This document shows positions 17,142 to 25,607 of a stretch of 64,000 nucleotides of DNA, piece by piece. A program made the position numbers and the translations under genes. The notes under the pieces were generated by a model. The model was not told the DNA's origin, searched no databases, and was given only the letters and a program-made list of their open reading frames with translations. Source of the stretch: Promicromonospora soli (GTDB lineage: Bacteria > Actinomycetota > Actinomycetes > Actinomycetales > Cellulomonadaceae); the NCBI RefSeq assembly GCF_014653785.1, contig NZ_BNAS01000001.1:434001-498000 (forward strand), in the 5' to 3' direction. Positions within the stretch are counted from its first letter, which is position 1, and every line of letters begins with the position of its first letter.

Positions 17142-18628
17142 GGCCGCACCGGGATCGAGATGTACTTGGTCTCGAGGAACTCGTCGATCCCGATCCGACC
17201 GCCCTCACGCCCGAGACCGGACTGCTTCACGCCGCCGAACGGCGCCGACGGCGTCGAGACGACGCCGGAGTTGATGCCTACCATGCCGACCTCCAGGCGT
17301 TCAGCCACGTTGAGTGCGTTGTCGAGGTCCTGGGTGGCGACGTACCCGACCAGGCCCCATTCGGTGTCGTTCGCCCGGCGGATCGCGTCGTCAAGGCTCG
17401 TGAAGGTCTGGATCGCGGCGACCGGCCCGAAGATCTCGGTGGAAGTCAGCGCGCTCCGGGGATCAGTACCCGTCAGCACCGTCGGTTCCACGAAGTACCC
17501 GGGTCCGTCGGGGCGACCGCCGCCGACGAGAACCGACGCACCACGGTCGACGGCGTCGTCGATCAGCACGCGCACCTTCTCGCGGCTGGGCTCGTCGATC
17601 AACGGTCCGACGTCGACGCCGTCGCGCGTGCCGTCACCGACCGTCAGGGCGCCCATGCGTTCGGCCAGCCGTCCCGCAAACTGCTCGGCGACGGTCGCGT
17701 GCACGAAGAACCGGTTGGCGGCCGTGCAGGCCTCGCCCATGTTCCGCATCTTCGCCTGGAACGCCGCGTCGACCGCGCGGTCGAGGTCCGCGTCCTCGAG
17801 CACCAGGAACGGCGCATTGCCGCCGAGCTCCATCGAGGTGCGCAGGACGTTGCGCGACGCCTGGGCGAGCAGGAGCTTGCCGACCTCGGTGGACCCGGTG
17901 AAGGACAGCTTGCGGATGACCCCGCTCTCCAGCATCGGCGTGACGACGTCCGCGGCCCGGCTGGTGGTCACGACGCTGAGCACGCCGTCCGGGAGGCCGG
18001 CCTCGGCGAGAATCTCCGCGAGCGCCAGCGAGCAGAGCGGCGTCTGCGGGGCGGGCTTCAGGATGCTGACGCAGCCGGCCGCGATCGCCGGACCAAGCTT
18101 TCGGGCACCCATCGCCAGCGGGAAGTTCCACGGGATGATCAGCAGGGATGGACCGACCGGCTGCCTGACCTGCAGGTTCCGCGCGGCCCCGTCGGGGCGG
18201 TGCGAGTAGCCCCCGTCGATCCGGACCGCCTCCTCGGCGAACCAGCGGAAGAACTCAGCGGCGTAGGCGACCTCGCCGCGCGCATCGGCCAGCGGCTTGC
18301 CCATCTCGAGCGTCATCAGGAGCGCCAGCTGCTCGGTGCGCTCGACGGTCAGCTCGAACGCGCGGTAGAGGATCTCCGATCGCGTCCGGGCGGAGGTACG
18401 GGCCCAGGACTCCTGAGCCCGCTCGGCCGCCTCCAGAGCGGCAAGGGCATCCCGTGCGCCGGCGTCGGCGACCTCCGTCAGCACCTCTTCGGTGGCGGGG
18501 TTGACCACCGGCATCCGATCCTTGTTCGCGGCGGGCACCCACCTGCCGCCGAGGAAGAGGTCTCGTGGCACGCCCGCCAGCACGTCGGTCACGTCGACGC
18601 GTGCTGGGGCGACTTCTGTCCGGGTCAT
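17138..18628 (-). CDS. NAD(P)-dependent aldehyde dehydrogenase, succinate-semialdehyde dehydrogenase-like
   Basis: 496 residues of the ALDH superfamily. General base E267 lies in MELGGNAPF, nucleophile C301 in GEACTAANRF, and the FTGSTEVGK cofactor turn at about 243-251. MELGGNAPF together with C-TAANRF is typical of GabD-type succinate-semialdehyde dehydrogenases. It sits directly after an omega-aminotransferase and alanine dehydrogenase, so it probably oxidises the semialdehyde made by that transaminase (from GABA, beta-alanine or another omega-amine). Start ATG 18628 follows GAAGGAGA. It shares little beyond family level with the second aldehyde dehydrogenase at 31972. Confidence 0.87.
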   Translation of the reverse strand: MTRTEVAPARVDVTDVLAGVPRDLFLGGRWVPAANKDRMPVVNPATEEVLTEVADAGARDALAALEAAERAQESWARTSARTRSEILYRAFELTVERTEQLALLMTLEMGKPLADARGEVAYAAEFFRWFAEEAVRIDGGYSHRPDGAARNLQVRQPVGPSLLIIPWNFPLAMGARKLGPAIAAGCVSILKPAPQTPLCSLALAEILAEAGLPDGVLSVVTTSRAADVVTPMLESGVIRKLSFTGSTEVGKLLLAQASRNVLRTSMELGGNAPFLVLEDADLDRAVDAAFQAKMRNMGEACTAANRFFVHATVAEQFAGRLAERMGALTVGDGTRDGVDVGPLIDEPSREKVRVLIDDAVDRGASVLVGGGRPDGPGYFVEPTVLTGTDPRSALTSTEIFGPVAAIQTFTSLDDAIRRANDTEWGLVGYVATQDLDNALNVAERLEVGMVGINSGVVSTPSAPFGGVKQSGLGREGGRIGIDEFLETKYISIPVRP

Positions 18629-18648
18629 TTCTGTCTCCTTCTCCGCAC

Positions 18649-19725
18649 TCAGCGGAATGCCGCGGCGACGGCGTCGTGGGTGATGGTCCCGGCTCGGGTG
18701 TTGAGGCCGCTCCGCAGGCCCGGGTCGCGCTCCAGCGCCTCGTCCACGCCGAGCCCGGCCAGGCGGCGCACGTAGGGCAGCGTCGCGTTCGTGAGCGCCC
18801 GGGTCGACGTGCGCGGGACGGCGCCTGGCATGTTGGCCACGCAGTAGTGGGTGATGCCGTCCACCACGTAGGTGGGTGCGTCGTGGGTGGTGGGCCGCGA
18901 CGTCTCGAAGCAGCCTCCCTGGTCGATGGCTACGTCGATGAGGAGGGCGTCCGGCTTGAGCAGGCCGAGGTCGCTACGTGTGAGGAGCTTCGGCGCTGCG
19001 GCTCCGGGTACGAGCACCGCTCCGATCACGACGTCGGCGTCCTGAAGAGCGCTGATCGCCGGTCCGCCTGCCGACTGCAGAACGTGCGCGGACCTCCCGA
19101 AGTGCTCCTCGAGCTCGCGCACCCGGCGCGACGAGGTGTCCAGGATCGTGACGTCGGCCCGCATGCCCACGGCGAGCGAGGCCGCCTGGGTGCCGACCAC
19201 TCCCCCGCCGAGCACGGTGACCTTGGCGGGCGGGACGCCGGGCGAGCCCCCGAGGAGCAGGCCGGGTCCACCGTACGGATGCATGAGGTACTGCCCAGCG
19301 GCGTGGGCGGCAAGGCGACCGGCGACCTCGCTCATCGGCTTGAGGAGCGGCAGCTCGCCGCGGTCGTCGACAACGGTCTCGTAGGCGATGGCCGTGACGC
19401 GGTTGTCGAGGAGCGCCTGGGTCAGTGGCCGGTCGGCGGCCAGGTGCAGGTAGGTGAAGAGGACGCTCTCCTCGCTCAGCAGGCCGTACTCGGCGGCCAC
19501 CGGCTCCTTGACCTTGACCACCAGCTCCGCCGCCCACGCGTCGTCGGTGCCGACGATCTTGGCCCCGGCTCGTTCGTAGGCCTCGTCCGGGATGCCCGAT
19601 CCGACGCCGGCCCCGCTCTCGACGAGCACCTCGTGGCCTTCCGCGACCAGAGCACGTGCCCCGGCGTCGGTCAGCGCCACGCGGCGCTCGGCCGGCTTGA
19701 TCTCCCTGACCACTGAGATACGCAT
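18649..19725 (-). CDS. ald: Alanine dehydrogenase
   Basis: 358 residues. Opens MRISVVREIKPAERRVALT. The conserved active-site residues fall at K73 (VKVKEP) and H94 (TYLHLA), with the Rossmann motif GGGVVG at 173-178 and IDVAIDQGG near 268. It interconverts L-alanine and NH4+ with pyruvate and NADH. Sitting between a class III aminotransferase and an aldehyde dehydrogenase, it can regenerate pyruvate as amino acceptor while releasing ammonia, the arrangement known from taurine and beta-alanine type pathways. Its AGGAGAAG ribosome site overlaps the aminotransferase stop codon (11-base gap). Confidence 0.93.
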   Translation of the reverse strand: MRISVVREIKPAERRVALTDAGARALVAEGHEVLVESGAGVGSGIPDEAYERAGAKIVGTDDAWAAELVVKVKEPVAAEYGLLSEESVLFTYLHLAADRPLTQALLDNRVTAIAYETVVDDRGELPLLKPMSEVAGRLAAHAAGQYLMHPYGGPGLLLGGSPGVPPAKVTVLGGGVVGTQAASLAVGMRADVTILDTSSRRVRELEEHFGRSAHVLQSAGGPAISALQDADVVIGAVLVPGAAAPKLLTRSDLGLLKPDALLIDVAIDQGGCFETSRPTTHDAPTYVVDGITHYCVANMPGAVPRTSTRALTNATLPYVRRLAGLGVDEALERDPGLRSGLNTRAGTITHDAVAAAFR

Positions 19726-19736
19726 GGATTCTTCTC

Positions 19737-20999
19737 CTAGTGCTGGTAGGCGTCGAGCGCCTGAGTGATGGTGTCGGCGATCAGCTCGACCTCGTCCTCG
19801 GTGGTGACGAAGGGCGGGCAGATCTGCAGGGTGTTGTCGTGGATGACCCGGACAAGCACTCCGGCATCGGTGCAGGCCTCGGCGATCGCGTCGCCGTTGA
19901 TGCCCTCGTGCAGGTGGACTCCCGCCATGAAGCCGGCTCCGGAACGCACCTCCTCGACCAGCTCGTGGTCACGCAGGGGCTCGACCGCCTTCGCCAGCAC
20001 GGTCTCGAGCCTGCCCGCCTGCTCGACCAGGCCCTCCTCGTCGATCACGTCCAGGTTGGCGAGGGCCACCGCGCAGGCCGTGGCGTGACCGGAGTACGTG
20101 AGGCCGTGACGGAAGATCGGCGCGTCCGCGCCCTCGAAGAACCGCTCGGAGATGCGTGGCGACACGAGGACCCCGCCCAGGGGGGCATAGCCGGAGGTGA
20201 TGCCCTTGGCCATCGTCACCATGTCCGGCTGGATGTCCCACCGGTGCGACGCGAACATCTTCCCGGTCCGGCCGAAGCCTGTGATCACCTCGTCGGCGAT
20301 GAACAGGATGTCGTGGCTCCGGCAGAGCTCCTGCAGCCCCTCGAGGTATCCCTCGGCGGGACCGATGACGCCCCCCGTGCCGATGACCGGCTCGGCGATG
20401 ATCGCGGCGATGTTCTCCGGGCCGATCTCGGCGACCGAGCGTCGGACCGCCGCGATGTCGTTGGTGGCGACCCGCGCCGTCTCCGGGACCAGCGAGGAGG
20501 TGCCGTAGCCGTCCCGGTTGTACTGGAGGCCGGCCACGCTGGTCCCGTAGGCGTGGAGACCGTGGTAGGCACCGACGCGGCTGAGGATCATCGTCTTCTC
20601 GGGGCGGCCCTCGAGCTGCCAGTGCCGGCGCGCCAGCTTGCACGCCAGGTCGACCGAGTCGGAGCCGCCACTGGTGAGCATGACCTTGGCGTCCGGCACC
20701 GGCCCGATCTCAGCGAGGCGGTCGGCGAGGTGGAGGGCAGGCTCGTTCGCGAAGCGACCGAACGTGTGGTACGTCTCCAGCTTCCGCATCTGGTGATATG
20801 CGACATCGGCGAGACGAGCCCGTCCGTGGCCGATGTTCGCGTGCCACAGGCTCGCGGTGGCGTCGAGGAGTCGCCGCCCCGTCGAGCTCGTCAGCCACGC
20901 ACCCTCACCTCCCGTCAGCACGAGGCGCTTGGCCCGTGCGGTCGGCATCTGTGCCTGCGGGTTCCAGAGCGCGTCGCCCGTTGGTTTCGTCGTTGCCAT
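19737..20999 (-). CDS. Class III (omega) aminotransferase, pyruvate-dependent type
   Basis: 420 residues. The PLP lysine is K265 (MAKGITSGYAPLG), D236 in IADEVITGFGRTG binds the pyridine nitrogen, and the phosphate-binding turn is SGGSDSVD (110-117). The N-terminal LDATASLWHANIGHGR is typical of omega-amino acid:pyruvate transaminases. First gene of the five-gene operon. No ribosome site precedes the ATG; a 10-bp palindrome begins two bases upstream of it, and a TACAGT box stands about eight bases upstream, so the message may be leaderless and repressed by the divergent GntR protein. The amino donor is unknown (beta-alanine, GABA, taurine and diamines are all possible). Confidence 0.88.
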   Translation of the reverse strand: MATTKPTGDALWNPQAQMPTARAKRLVLTGGEGAWLTSSTGRRLLDATASLWHANIGHGRARLADVAYHQMRKLETYHTFGRFANEPALHLADRLAEIGPVPDAKVMLTSGGSDSVDLACKLARRHWQLEGRPEKTMILSRVGAYHGLHAYGTSVAGLQYNRDGYGTSSLVPETARVATNDIAAVRRSVAEIGPENIAAIIAEPVIGTGGVIGPAEGYLEGLQELCRSHDILFIADEVITGFGRTGKMFASHRWDIQPDMVTMAKGITSGYAPLGGVLVSPRISERFFEGADAPIFRHGLTYSGHATACAVALANLDVIDEEGLVEQAGRLETVLAKAVEPLRDHELVEEVRSGAGFMAGVHLHEGINGDAIAEACTDAGVLVRVIHDNTLQICPPFVTTEDEVELIADTITQALDAYQH

Positions 21000-21001
21000 G
21001 T

Positions 21002-21024
21002 GCGCAACTGTAGGACAGTTGCGC
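21002..21024. promoter_or_regulatory. GntR operator between aminotransferase operon and its regulator
   Basis: A perfect inverted repeat: GCGCAACTGT (21002-21011), spacer AGG, ACAGTTGCGC (21015-21024). It lies in the 65-base divergent gap between the aminotransferase start (20999) and the GntR start (21065) and overlaps the likely -10 region of the leftward promoter. This is the expected place for autoregulation and repression of the operon. Confidence 0.75.
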
Positions 21025-21064
21025 TGTAGTGCACAAGACCCTCGGAGGGACTATTCTTCATGGC

Positions 21065-21736
21065 ATGTCAGCACTCGAAGGTCTGGTGGTACAGCGGTCC
21101 ACGGCCGCGCAGCAGTTGGCCGCGGGCCTCGCCTCGCGCATCGTCGCCGGCGCATTCGCGCCGGGCGACCGGCTTCGGGAGAGCGCGATAGCGACGGAGC
21201 TGGGTGTCGCCCGCAACACGGTGCGGGAGGCGGTCCGGATCCTCGAGCAGAGCGGGCTCGTGCAGTATCAGGTCAACCGCGGCGCCGTCGTCATCTCACC
21301 TACGCCGGAGAGGGTCGACGCCCTCTACACCGCCCGCGAGGTGCTGGAGACCGCGGCCGTTTCCGGCCCGGCGGGGAAGCCTGAGCTGGCGGCACTGAGG
21401 ACGGCGTACGACGAGCTCGTCGAGGCAGCGGCCTCGCACGACCCGCTTCGCATCGTCGACCTGGACCTGGCATTCCACTCCGCGATCGTCGCGATGTTGC
21501 GCAGCAGCCGCCTCGACGAGTTCTACGCCGAGCTCATGGTCGAGCTCCGCTTCTACCTGACCGTGCTGTCGTTGGAGGATCGCGAGTTCGAGCACCCCGA
21601 CGACATCCTCGCGGAGCACCGGGTGATCCTCGAGGCCATCGAGTCCGGCGACACCGCCACCGCAGTCCAGCAGGTTCGCAGCCACGTCGAGGAGAACGCC
21701 AGGCGGGTCATCGAGATCCTGAACGGTCGCGACTGA
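21065..21736 (+). CDS. GntR family regulator, FCD (FadR-type) subfamily
   Basis: 223 residues from ATG 21065. The winged helix-turn-helix is about residues 12-76 (RLRESAIATELGVARNTVRE). An all-helical FCD effector domain follows, whose metal ligands are visible as DLAFH (D134, H138), with later histidines in AEHRVIL and VRSHVEE. FCD regulators usually bind organic acids or amino acids. Divergent from the aminotransferase operon across a perfect palindrome, so it most likely represses that operon and itself until the substrate binds. GGAGGG lies 15 bases before the ATG, rather far; a GTG at 21029 in the same frame is an alternative start. Confidence 0.88.
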   Translation: MSALEGLVVQRSTAAQQLAAGLASRIVAGAFAPGDRLRESAIATELGVARNTVREAVRILEQSGLVQYQVNRGAVVISPTPERVDALYTAREVLETAAVSGPAGKPELAALRTAYDELVEAAASHDPLRIVDLDLAFHSAIVAMLRSSRLDEFYAELMVELRFYLTVLSLEDREFEHPDDILAEHRVILEAIESGDTATAVQQVRSHVEENARRVIEILNGRD

Positions 21737-21826
21737 GCTCGAAGCCGCAGCTTCCTCGCCGGCCAGTCTCCCCGGAAGGGGCAGTCACTTCGTTGCGCTG
21801 CGCCACCCGGGACGACCGGATCCCGG

Positions 21827-22981
21827 TCATCTGCTCGTCGATGGCTCCAGCAGATGCCGGCCGGGCGCCAGGAACGACACGTCCCGGCCGGTCGAACCAT
21901 TCGTGGCGAAGTCGGCGGCGATCTCGCCCATGACCGTGGCGAACTTGAAGCCGGAGCCCGAGAAACCACAGGCCACCACGAGCCGAGCATCGGAGGTGGC
22001 GGGACCGAGCAGCGGCATGCTGTCAGGGCTGAACCCCTCGACCCCCGTCTGGAGGCTGACCGGATCCGGGTGCAGGCCTGGGAAGAATTCGCGGACCGCG
22101 GCCGCCACCCGGGATGCGAACGCCGGGTCGACGACGCGGTCGACGTTGGCGAGATCGCGGACCTCCGGGTGCGTCTCGAACTTGATGCCGACCTTCACCG
22201 TGGCACCGTCGAGCGTGGGGAACCCGTACGCCTGGATGTCGCCTACGCGCTCGAAGACGCCGAACACGTCCGGGTGGTAGTCGCGCGGGCTCCGGGCGAG
22301 GTACCAGGCCTGCACGATCCGTCGGGGGACGACGCGCTGACCCGCCCCGGGGACGAGCTCGCCCGCCCACGGACCCGGTGCGAGCACGACGCGGTCGTAG
22401 ACCTGTTCGCCGCCCCGCGTCACGACCGCGACACCGGTTTCCCGCGGCTCGACCGCGACCACCTCGGTGTACGGGCTCACGGCGGCACCGAGGGCGGACG
22501 CGCGTTCCACGGCGGTGGCGACGCTCGCCTCGGGCCGTAGGTATCCCGCCAGGGGGTCGGTCACGCCGACGTCGCCGGCCCGTATCACGTGCTGCGGGAA
22601 ACGCGGGCCGAGGGCGGCGGCGTCGAGCACCTCGTGAGGAAGCCCGTTGTACCGGGCGGACGCGTTCGCAGCGAGGATCTCCGGAGTGCCCTCCGGCCCG
22701 AGTACCACACCGCCGGTCTGCCGGAGCAGCTCGCGCTCGGTGTGCTCCTCCAGCTCGCGCCACAAGCCGAGAGCCTCCACGGCCAGCGGCGTGAGGCGAG
22801 GCTCACGCTGGCTCTGTACCGAGAAGCGGCGAGTCTGACCCGCAGAGGCACCCCGGTCGTGCGCAATGCCGAAGCGCTCGTAGCCGTGGACGGTCACGCC
22901 CCGTTCCGCCAGGCGCCACAGGGTCATGGACCCGATCGCCCCCAGGCCGATCACGGCCACGTCGGCTCCACTCGTGCTCAT
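21827..22981 (-). CDS. SolA-like FAD-dependent amine/sarcosine oxidase
   Basis: 384 residues. The dinucleotide-binding motif is GLGAIG (12-17), with the family pattern GASAGQTRRFSVQSQRE next to the flavin and CGFSGSGFKFATVMGE near the C-terminus. This is the monomeric sarcosine oxidase/N-methyltryptophan oxidase group, which oxidises C-N bonds of N-methyl or cyclic amino acids to imines with H2O2 production. The cysteine that covalently holds FAD in monomeric sarcosine oxidase (CMYTxTPD) is replaced by glycine in GVEGFSPD, so FAD is probably not covalently bound. Start ATG 22981 follows GAGAGGACG. Divergent from the HAD hydrolase gene, with two GntR operator copies between them. Confidence 0.85.
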   Translation of the reverse strand: MSTSGADVAVIGLGAIGSMTLWRLAERGVTVHGYERFGIAHDRGASAGQTRRFSVQSQREPRLTPLAVEALGLWRELEEHTERELLRQTGGVVLGPEGTPEILAANASARYNGLPHEVLDAAALGPRFPQHVIRAGDVGVTDPLAGYLRPEASVATAVERASALGAAVSPYTEVVAVEPRETGVAVVTRGGEQVYDRVVLAPGPWAGELVPGAGQRVVPRRIVQAWYLARSPRDYHPDVFGVFERVGDIQAYGFPTLDGATVKVGIKFETHPEVRDLANVDRVVDPAFASRVAAAVREFFPGLHPDPVSLQTGVEGFSPDSMPLLGPATSDARLVVACGFSGSGFKFATVMGEIAADFATNGSTGRDVSFLAPGRHLLEPSTSR

Positions 22982-23108
22982 CCGCTCGTCCTCTCCCAAG
23001 ACAGTTGGGCGCTGGCGCCCTGATCACCGTCGGCCTCGTTGCCGGCGCTCGAGCTTCGGGCCGCCGGGTCGCGCCGGGCTCCCAACGCAACCTACGAGCG
23101 TCGGTGTC

Positions 23109-23119
23109 GATTGTCAACA
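23109..23119 (+). promoter_or_regulatory. Operator copy 1 of the HAD/flavin-oxidase regulon
   Basis: GATTGTCAACA, embedded in the near-palindrome ATTGTCAACAAT (23110-23121), lies 128 bases before the SolA-like gene start. The flanking 14 bases 23106-23119 recur exactly inverted at 23225-23238. Confidence 0.7.
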
Positions 23120-23224
23120 ATTTCAGCAGCACGCGCGGTTTGTCGTGGGACGCAGCGGCGCCTGGGTGCGGCAAGCCCAAGGGATCGCGGCCCCGGACCT
23201 GCACATCGCCCGCAGACTGTGGAC

Positions 23225-23235
23225 TGTTGACAATC
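23225..23235 (-). promoter_or_regulatory. Operator copy 2 of the HAD/flavin-oxidase regulon
   Basis: TGTTGACAATC, the exact inverse of copy 1, lies 59 bases before the HAD gene start at 23294. Its position suits repression of the rightward promoter. Confidence 0.7.
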
Positions 23236-23293
23236 GACGAGATAGGGCCATACGGTCCCTTCGGTAAACCCAGCACCCGAGAGGACCCCCCTG

Positions 23294-23968
23294 ATGAGCC
23301 ACCCGAACTTCAGGCCGAAGTACGTCTCGTTCGACTGCTACGGCACCTTGATCAGCTGGCCGATGACGCCCATCACCAAGGAGCTGGTCGGTGACCAGAT
23401 CCCCGCGGAGCACTGGGACCAGTTCGTCGCCGAGTTCCGCGGGTACCGCTACGACCAGGTCAGCGGGGAGTACTACCCCTACGAGCAGGTGCTGCAGGAC
23501 TCCTTCGAGCGGGTCTGCCGCAAGTGGGGGATCGAGGCCGACCCCAACGCCGGGAAGCGCTTCGCCGACGGCGTCAGGAGCTGGGGCCCGCACCCGGACG
23601 TGCCCGCGCCGCTGAAGAAGATGGGCGAGCACTACAAGCTGGTGATCCTCTCCAACGCCGACGACTCCTTCCTCGCCGAGAGCGTGCCCCGGCTCGGAGC
23701 CGACTTCCACGCCGTCTACACCGCCGAGCAGGCAGGCTTCTACAAGCCCCGGTACGCCGCGTTCGAGTACATGCTCGACCAGCTCGATGCATCGCCGGAG
23801 GACTTCGTGCACGTGTCGTCGCACACCCGCTATGACCCTCTGCCGATGCACGACATGGGTTTCCGCAACCTGGTGGTCCTGGACCGTGGCTGCGACCCGG
23901 TGCCGGACGGCTACGGCCTCGTGACGGTCAAGTCCCTGGACGAGCTCAACCTCATGCTCGGCATCTGA
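23294..23968 (+). CDS. HAD hydrolase, haloacid dehalogenase type II-like (paralogue 1)
   Basis: 224 residues. HAD motifs: nucleophile D14 (SFDCYGTL), S120 (LSNAD), K151 (FYKPR) and acidic D181. The overall length and cap match L-2-haloacid dehalogenases. The dehalogenase motif with an asparagine two residues after the serine (S175, N177 in L-DEX) reads SSH (175-177) here, so haloacid dehalogenation is doubtful and another C-X or phosphoester bond may be the target. The gene at 29982 is a gap-free paralogue, with more than half of residues identical by eye. ATG 23294 follows GAGAGGA. It diverges from the SolA-like oxidase with shared operators. Confidence 0.85.
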   Translation: MSHPNFRPKYVSFDCYGTLISWPMTPITKELVGDQIPAEHWDQFVAEFRGYRYDQVSGEYYPYEQVLQDSFERVCRKWGIEADPNAGKRFADGVRSWGPHPDVPAPLKKMGEHYKLVILSNADDSFLAESVPRLGADFHAVYTAEQAGFYKPRYAAFEYMLDQLDASPEDFVHVSSHTRYDPLPMHDMGFRNLVVLDRGCDPVPDGYGLVTVKSLDELNLMLGI

Positions 23969-24410
23969 CCAAGGACACGTCTTCGTAGGCGATCGGCTGC
24001 TGTCGGAGTCACCGCTGCGCGGTCATCCCCTGCCACTCTCGAGCCGGGAGCCCTGTCCATCCCGGTGTTTTCGAGCCCCAGCTCTGGAATGGCCCGGCTT
24101 GCATCGGTGCTTGCACAGGCTGCCGCCCCGCGGCGAGCTGTCCTTCTCCAGCGCCGAGCCGATCAGGTGGATTCGAGCCCGGCCTGGAAGACGACGAACC
24201 GCCGCCGTCATCGTCGTCGGCTGGGTGCAAGGCGCTGCACCGCCTGCCTGAACGCCGACGAACGTGAGGCGACCAACCGGCTTTGATGGTCGGATGGGAT
24301 CATGGAAGCCACCACTCCTTCGTCCTCCGGGGCGCCGCAGGAGGTAGTCCTGAGCCCGCGTGGCGTGCTGGACACGGCCTTGCCCCCGCAGCTCGAGACG
24401 GAGGCCGAGC
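23969..24410. other. 442-base gene-free stretch
   Basis: Between the HAD gene stop and the desaturase start. The frames are short and overlap on both strands with no protein-like composition. It holds no RNA gene, operator copy or strong hairpin that I could recognise. The last 15 bases contain the desaturase ribosome site (ACGGAGG). Confidence 0.5.
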
Positions 24411-25508
24411 GTGTCCGCTTCGAGTGAGAACCCCCAGGTTCCGGGGTCGGTCGAGCGCGTACGCCGGGCCGCGCGTCGGGTGACGAACGACTACTCGGTC
24501 CTCGCGCGCATCGTCCGCGAGTCCGGCCTGCTGCGACGGCGCCACGGCTACTACTGGACGCGGTTCGGCCTGACGATCGGCGCCCTGGCGGGTGTGTGGG
24601 TCTGGATCGTGCTGCTCGGCGAGTCGTGGTGGCAGCTGGCCCTTGCGGCAGCGATGGCGTTCGTCCTGGCGCAGCTCGCGTTCCTCGGGCACGACGCCGC
24701 GCACCGGCAGGTCTTCCGCTCACGGGCGTGGAACGACTGGGCCGCGCGCATCCTGGCGAACGCGTTCGTGGGGCTGAGCTACGGATGGTGGACGACCAAG
24801 CACAACGCGCACCACGCTGCGCCGAACCAGGAGGGACAGGACCCGGACATCTCACCAGGGGTCATCGCGTTCACTCGCGCGGTCATGGCCGGCCGCCGGG
24901 GCTGGCGGGGATGGCTGGCTCGCCGCCAGGGCTGGTTCTTCCTCCCCCTGCTCACGCTGGAGGGCCTCAACCTCCACGTCGCGAGCGTACGCACAGTTCT
25001 GGGCCGCGAACCGTTGCCCCATCGCTGGGTCGAGGCACCTGTCCTGCTCACGCGGCTCGCCATGTACGTCGGCGTCCTCTTCCTCCTGCTGCCACCACGG
25101 CTCGCGATCGCGTTCCTCGCGGTACAGCTCGCCGTGTTCGGCGTGCTCCTGGGCGGGGCGTTCGCCCCGAACCACAAGGGCATGCCGATCGTCCCGGCGA
25201 CCGCCGAGATCGACTTCCTCCGCCGGCAGGTGCTCATGTCCCGCAACATCCGGGGCGGCTGGGTGATCGACCTCCTGATGGGCGGGCTGAACCGGCAGAT
25301 CGAGCACCACCTGTTCCCCAGCATGCCCCGGCCCAACCTCAAGCACGCTCAGTCCCTCGTGCGTGAGTACTGCTCCCAGCTCGGCGTGGCCTACACCGAG
25401 GTCGGATTCTTCACGTCCTACCGGATCGTCATCTCCTACCTGAACAACGTGGAGCGACAAGCCCGCGACCCCTTCACCTGCCCCGTCGCGGGTATGTACG
25501 GTCGCTGA
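24411..25508 (+). CDS. Membrane acyl-lipid/acyl-CoA fatty acid desaturase
   Basis: 365 residues from a GTG behind ACGGAGG. The three histidine boxes of the diiron desaturases are present: GHDAAH (93-98), HNAHH (131-135) and QIEHH (296-300). The last, with Q in place of the first His, is characteristic of front-end and linoleoyl-type desaturases such as the DesA3 group. Pairs of hydrophobic helices lie between the boxes (about 52-90 and 205-250). It inserts a double bond into membrane lipid acyl chains using O2 and an electron donor, probably for fluidity control. No ferredoxin reductase gene is next to it. It looks unrelated to the surrounding amine cluster. Confidence 0.9.
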   Translation: MSASSENPQVPGSVERVRRAARRVTNDYSVLARIVRESGLLRRRHGYYWTRFGLTIGALAGVWVWIVLLGESWWQLALAAAMAFVLAQLAFLGHDAAHRQVFRSRAWNDWAARILANAFVGLSYGWWTTKHNAHHAAPNQEGQDPDISPGVIAFTRAVMAGRRGWRGWLARRQGWFFLPLLTLEGLNLHVASVRTVLGREPLPHRWVEAPVLLTRLAMYVGVLFLLLPPRLAIAFLAVQLAVFGVLLGGAFAPNHKGMPIVPATAEIDFLRRQVLMSRNIRGGWVIDLLMGGLNRQIEHHLFPSMPRPNLKHAQSLVREYCSQLGVAYTEVGFFTSYRIVISYLNNVERQARDPFTCPVAGMYGR

Positions 25509-25515
25509 GGCCCCC

Positions 25516-25538
25516 ACGCCCGGCCGCGCACCGGGCGT
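25516..25538. terminator. Hairpin after desaturase gene
   Basis: ACGCCCGG (25516-25523) and CCGGGCGT (25531-25538) form a perfect 8-bp stem with a 7-base loop, 7 bases after the desaturase stop. Confidence 0.55.
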
Positions 25539-25607
25539 AGGATCGGACTATCCGGGCGAACGCGCCCCAGCTGAGGTGCGCGGGCCCGGAACCGCAAGGA
25601 GGCCATC

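Noticed and set aside
16302-18209. 635-codon open frame on the plus strand opposite the dehydrogenase genes
   Set aside because: Lies fully antisense to two clear enzymes and reads as low-complexity Arg/Ser/Pro sequence.
24170-24190. GGATTCGAGCCC, similar to a tRNA T-arm
   Set aside because: No matching acceptor stem, anticodon arm or D-arm could be folded around it.
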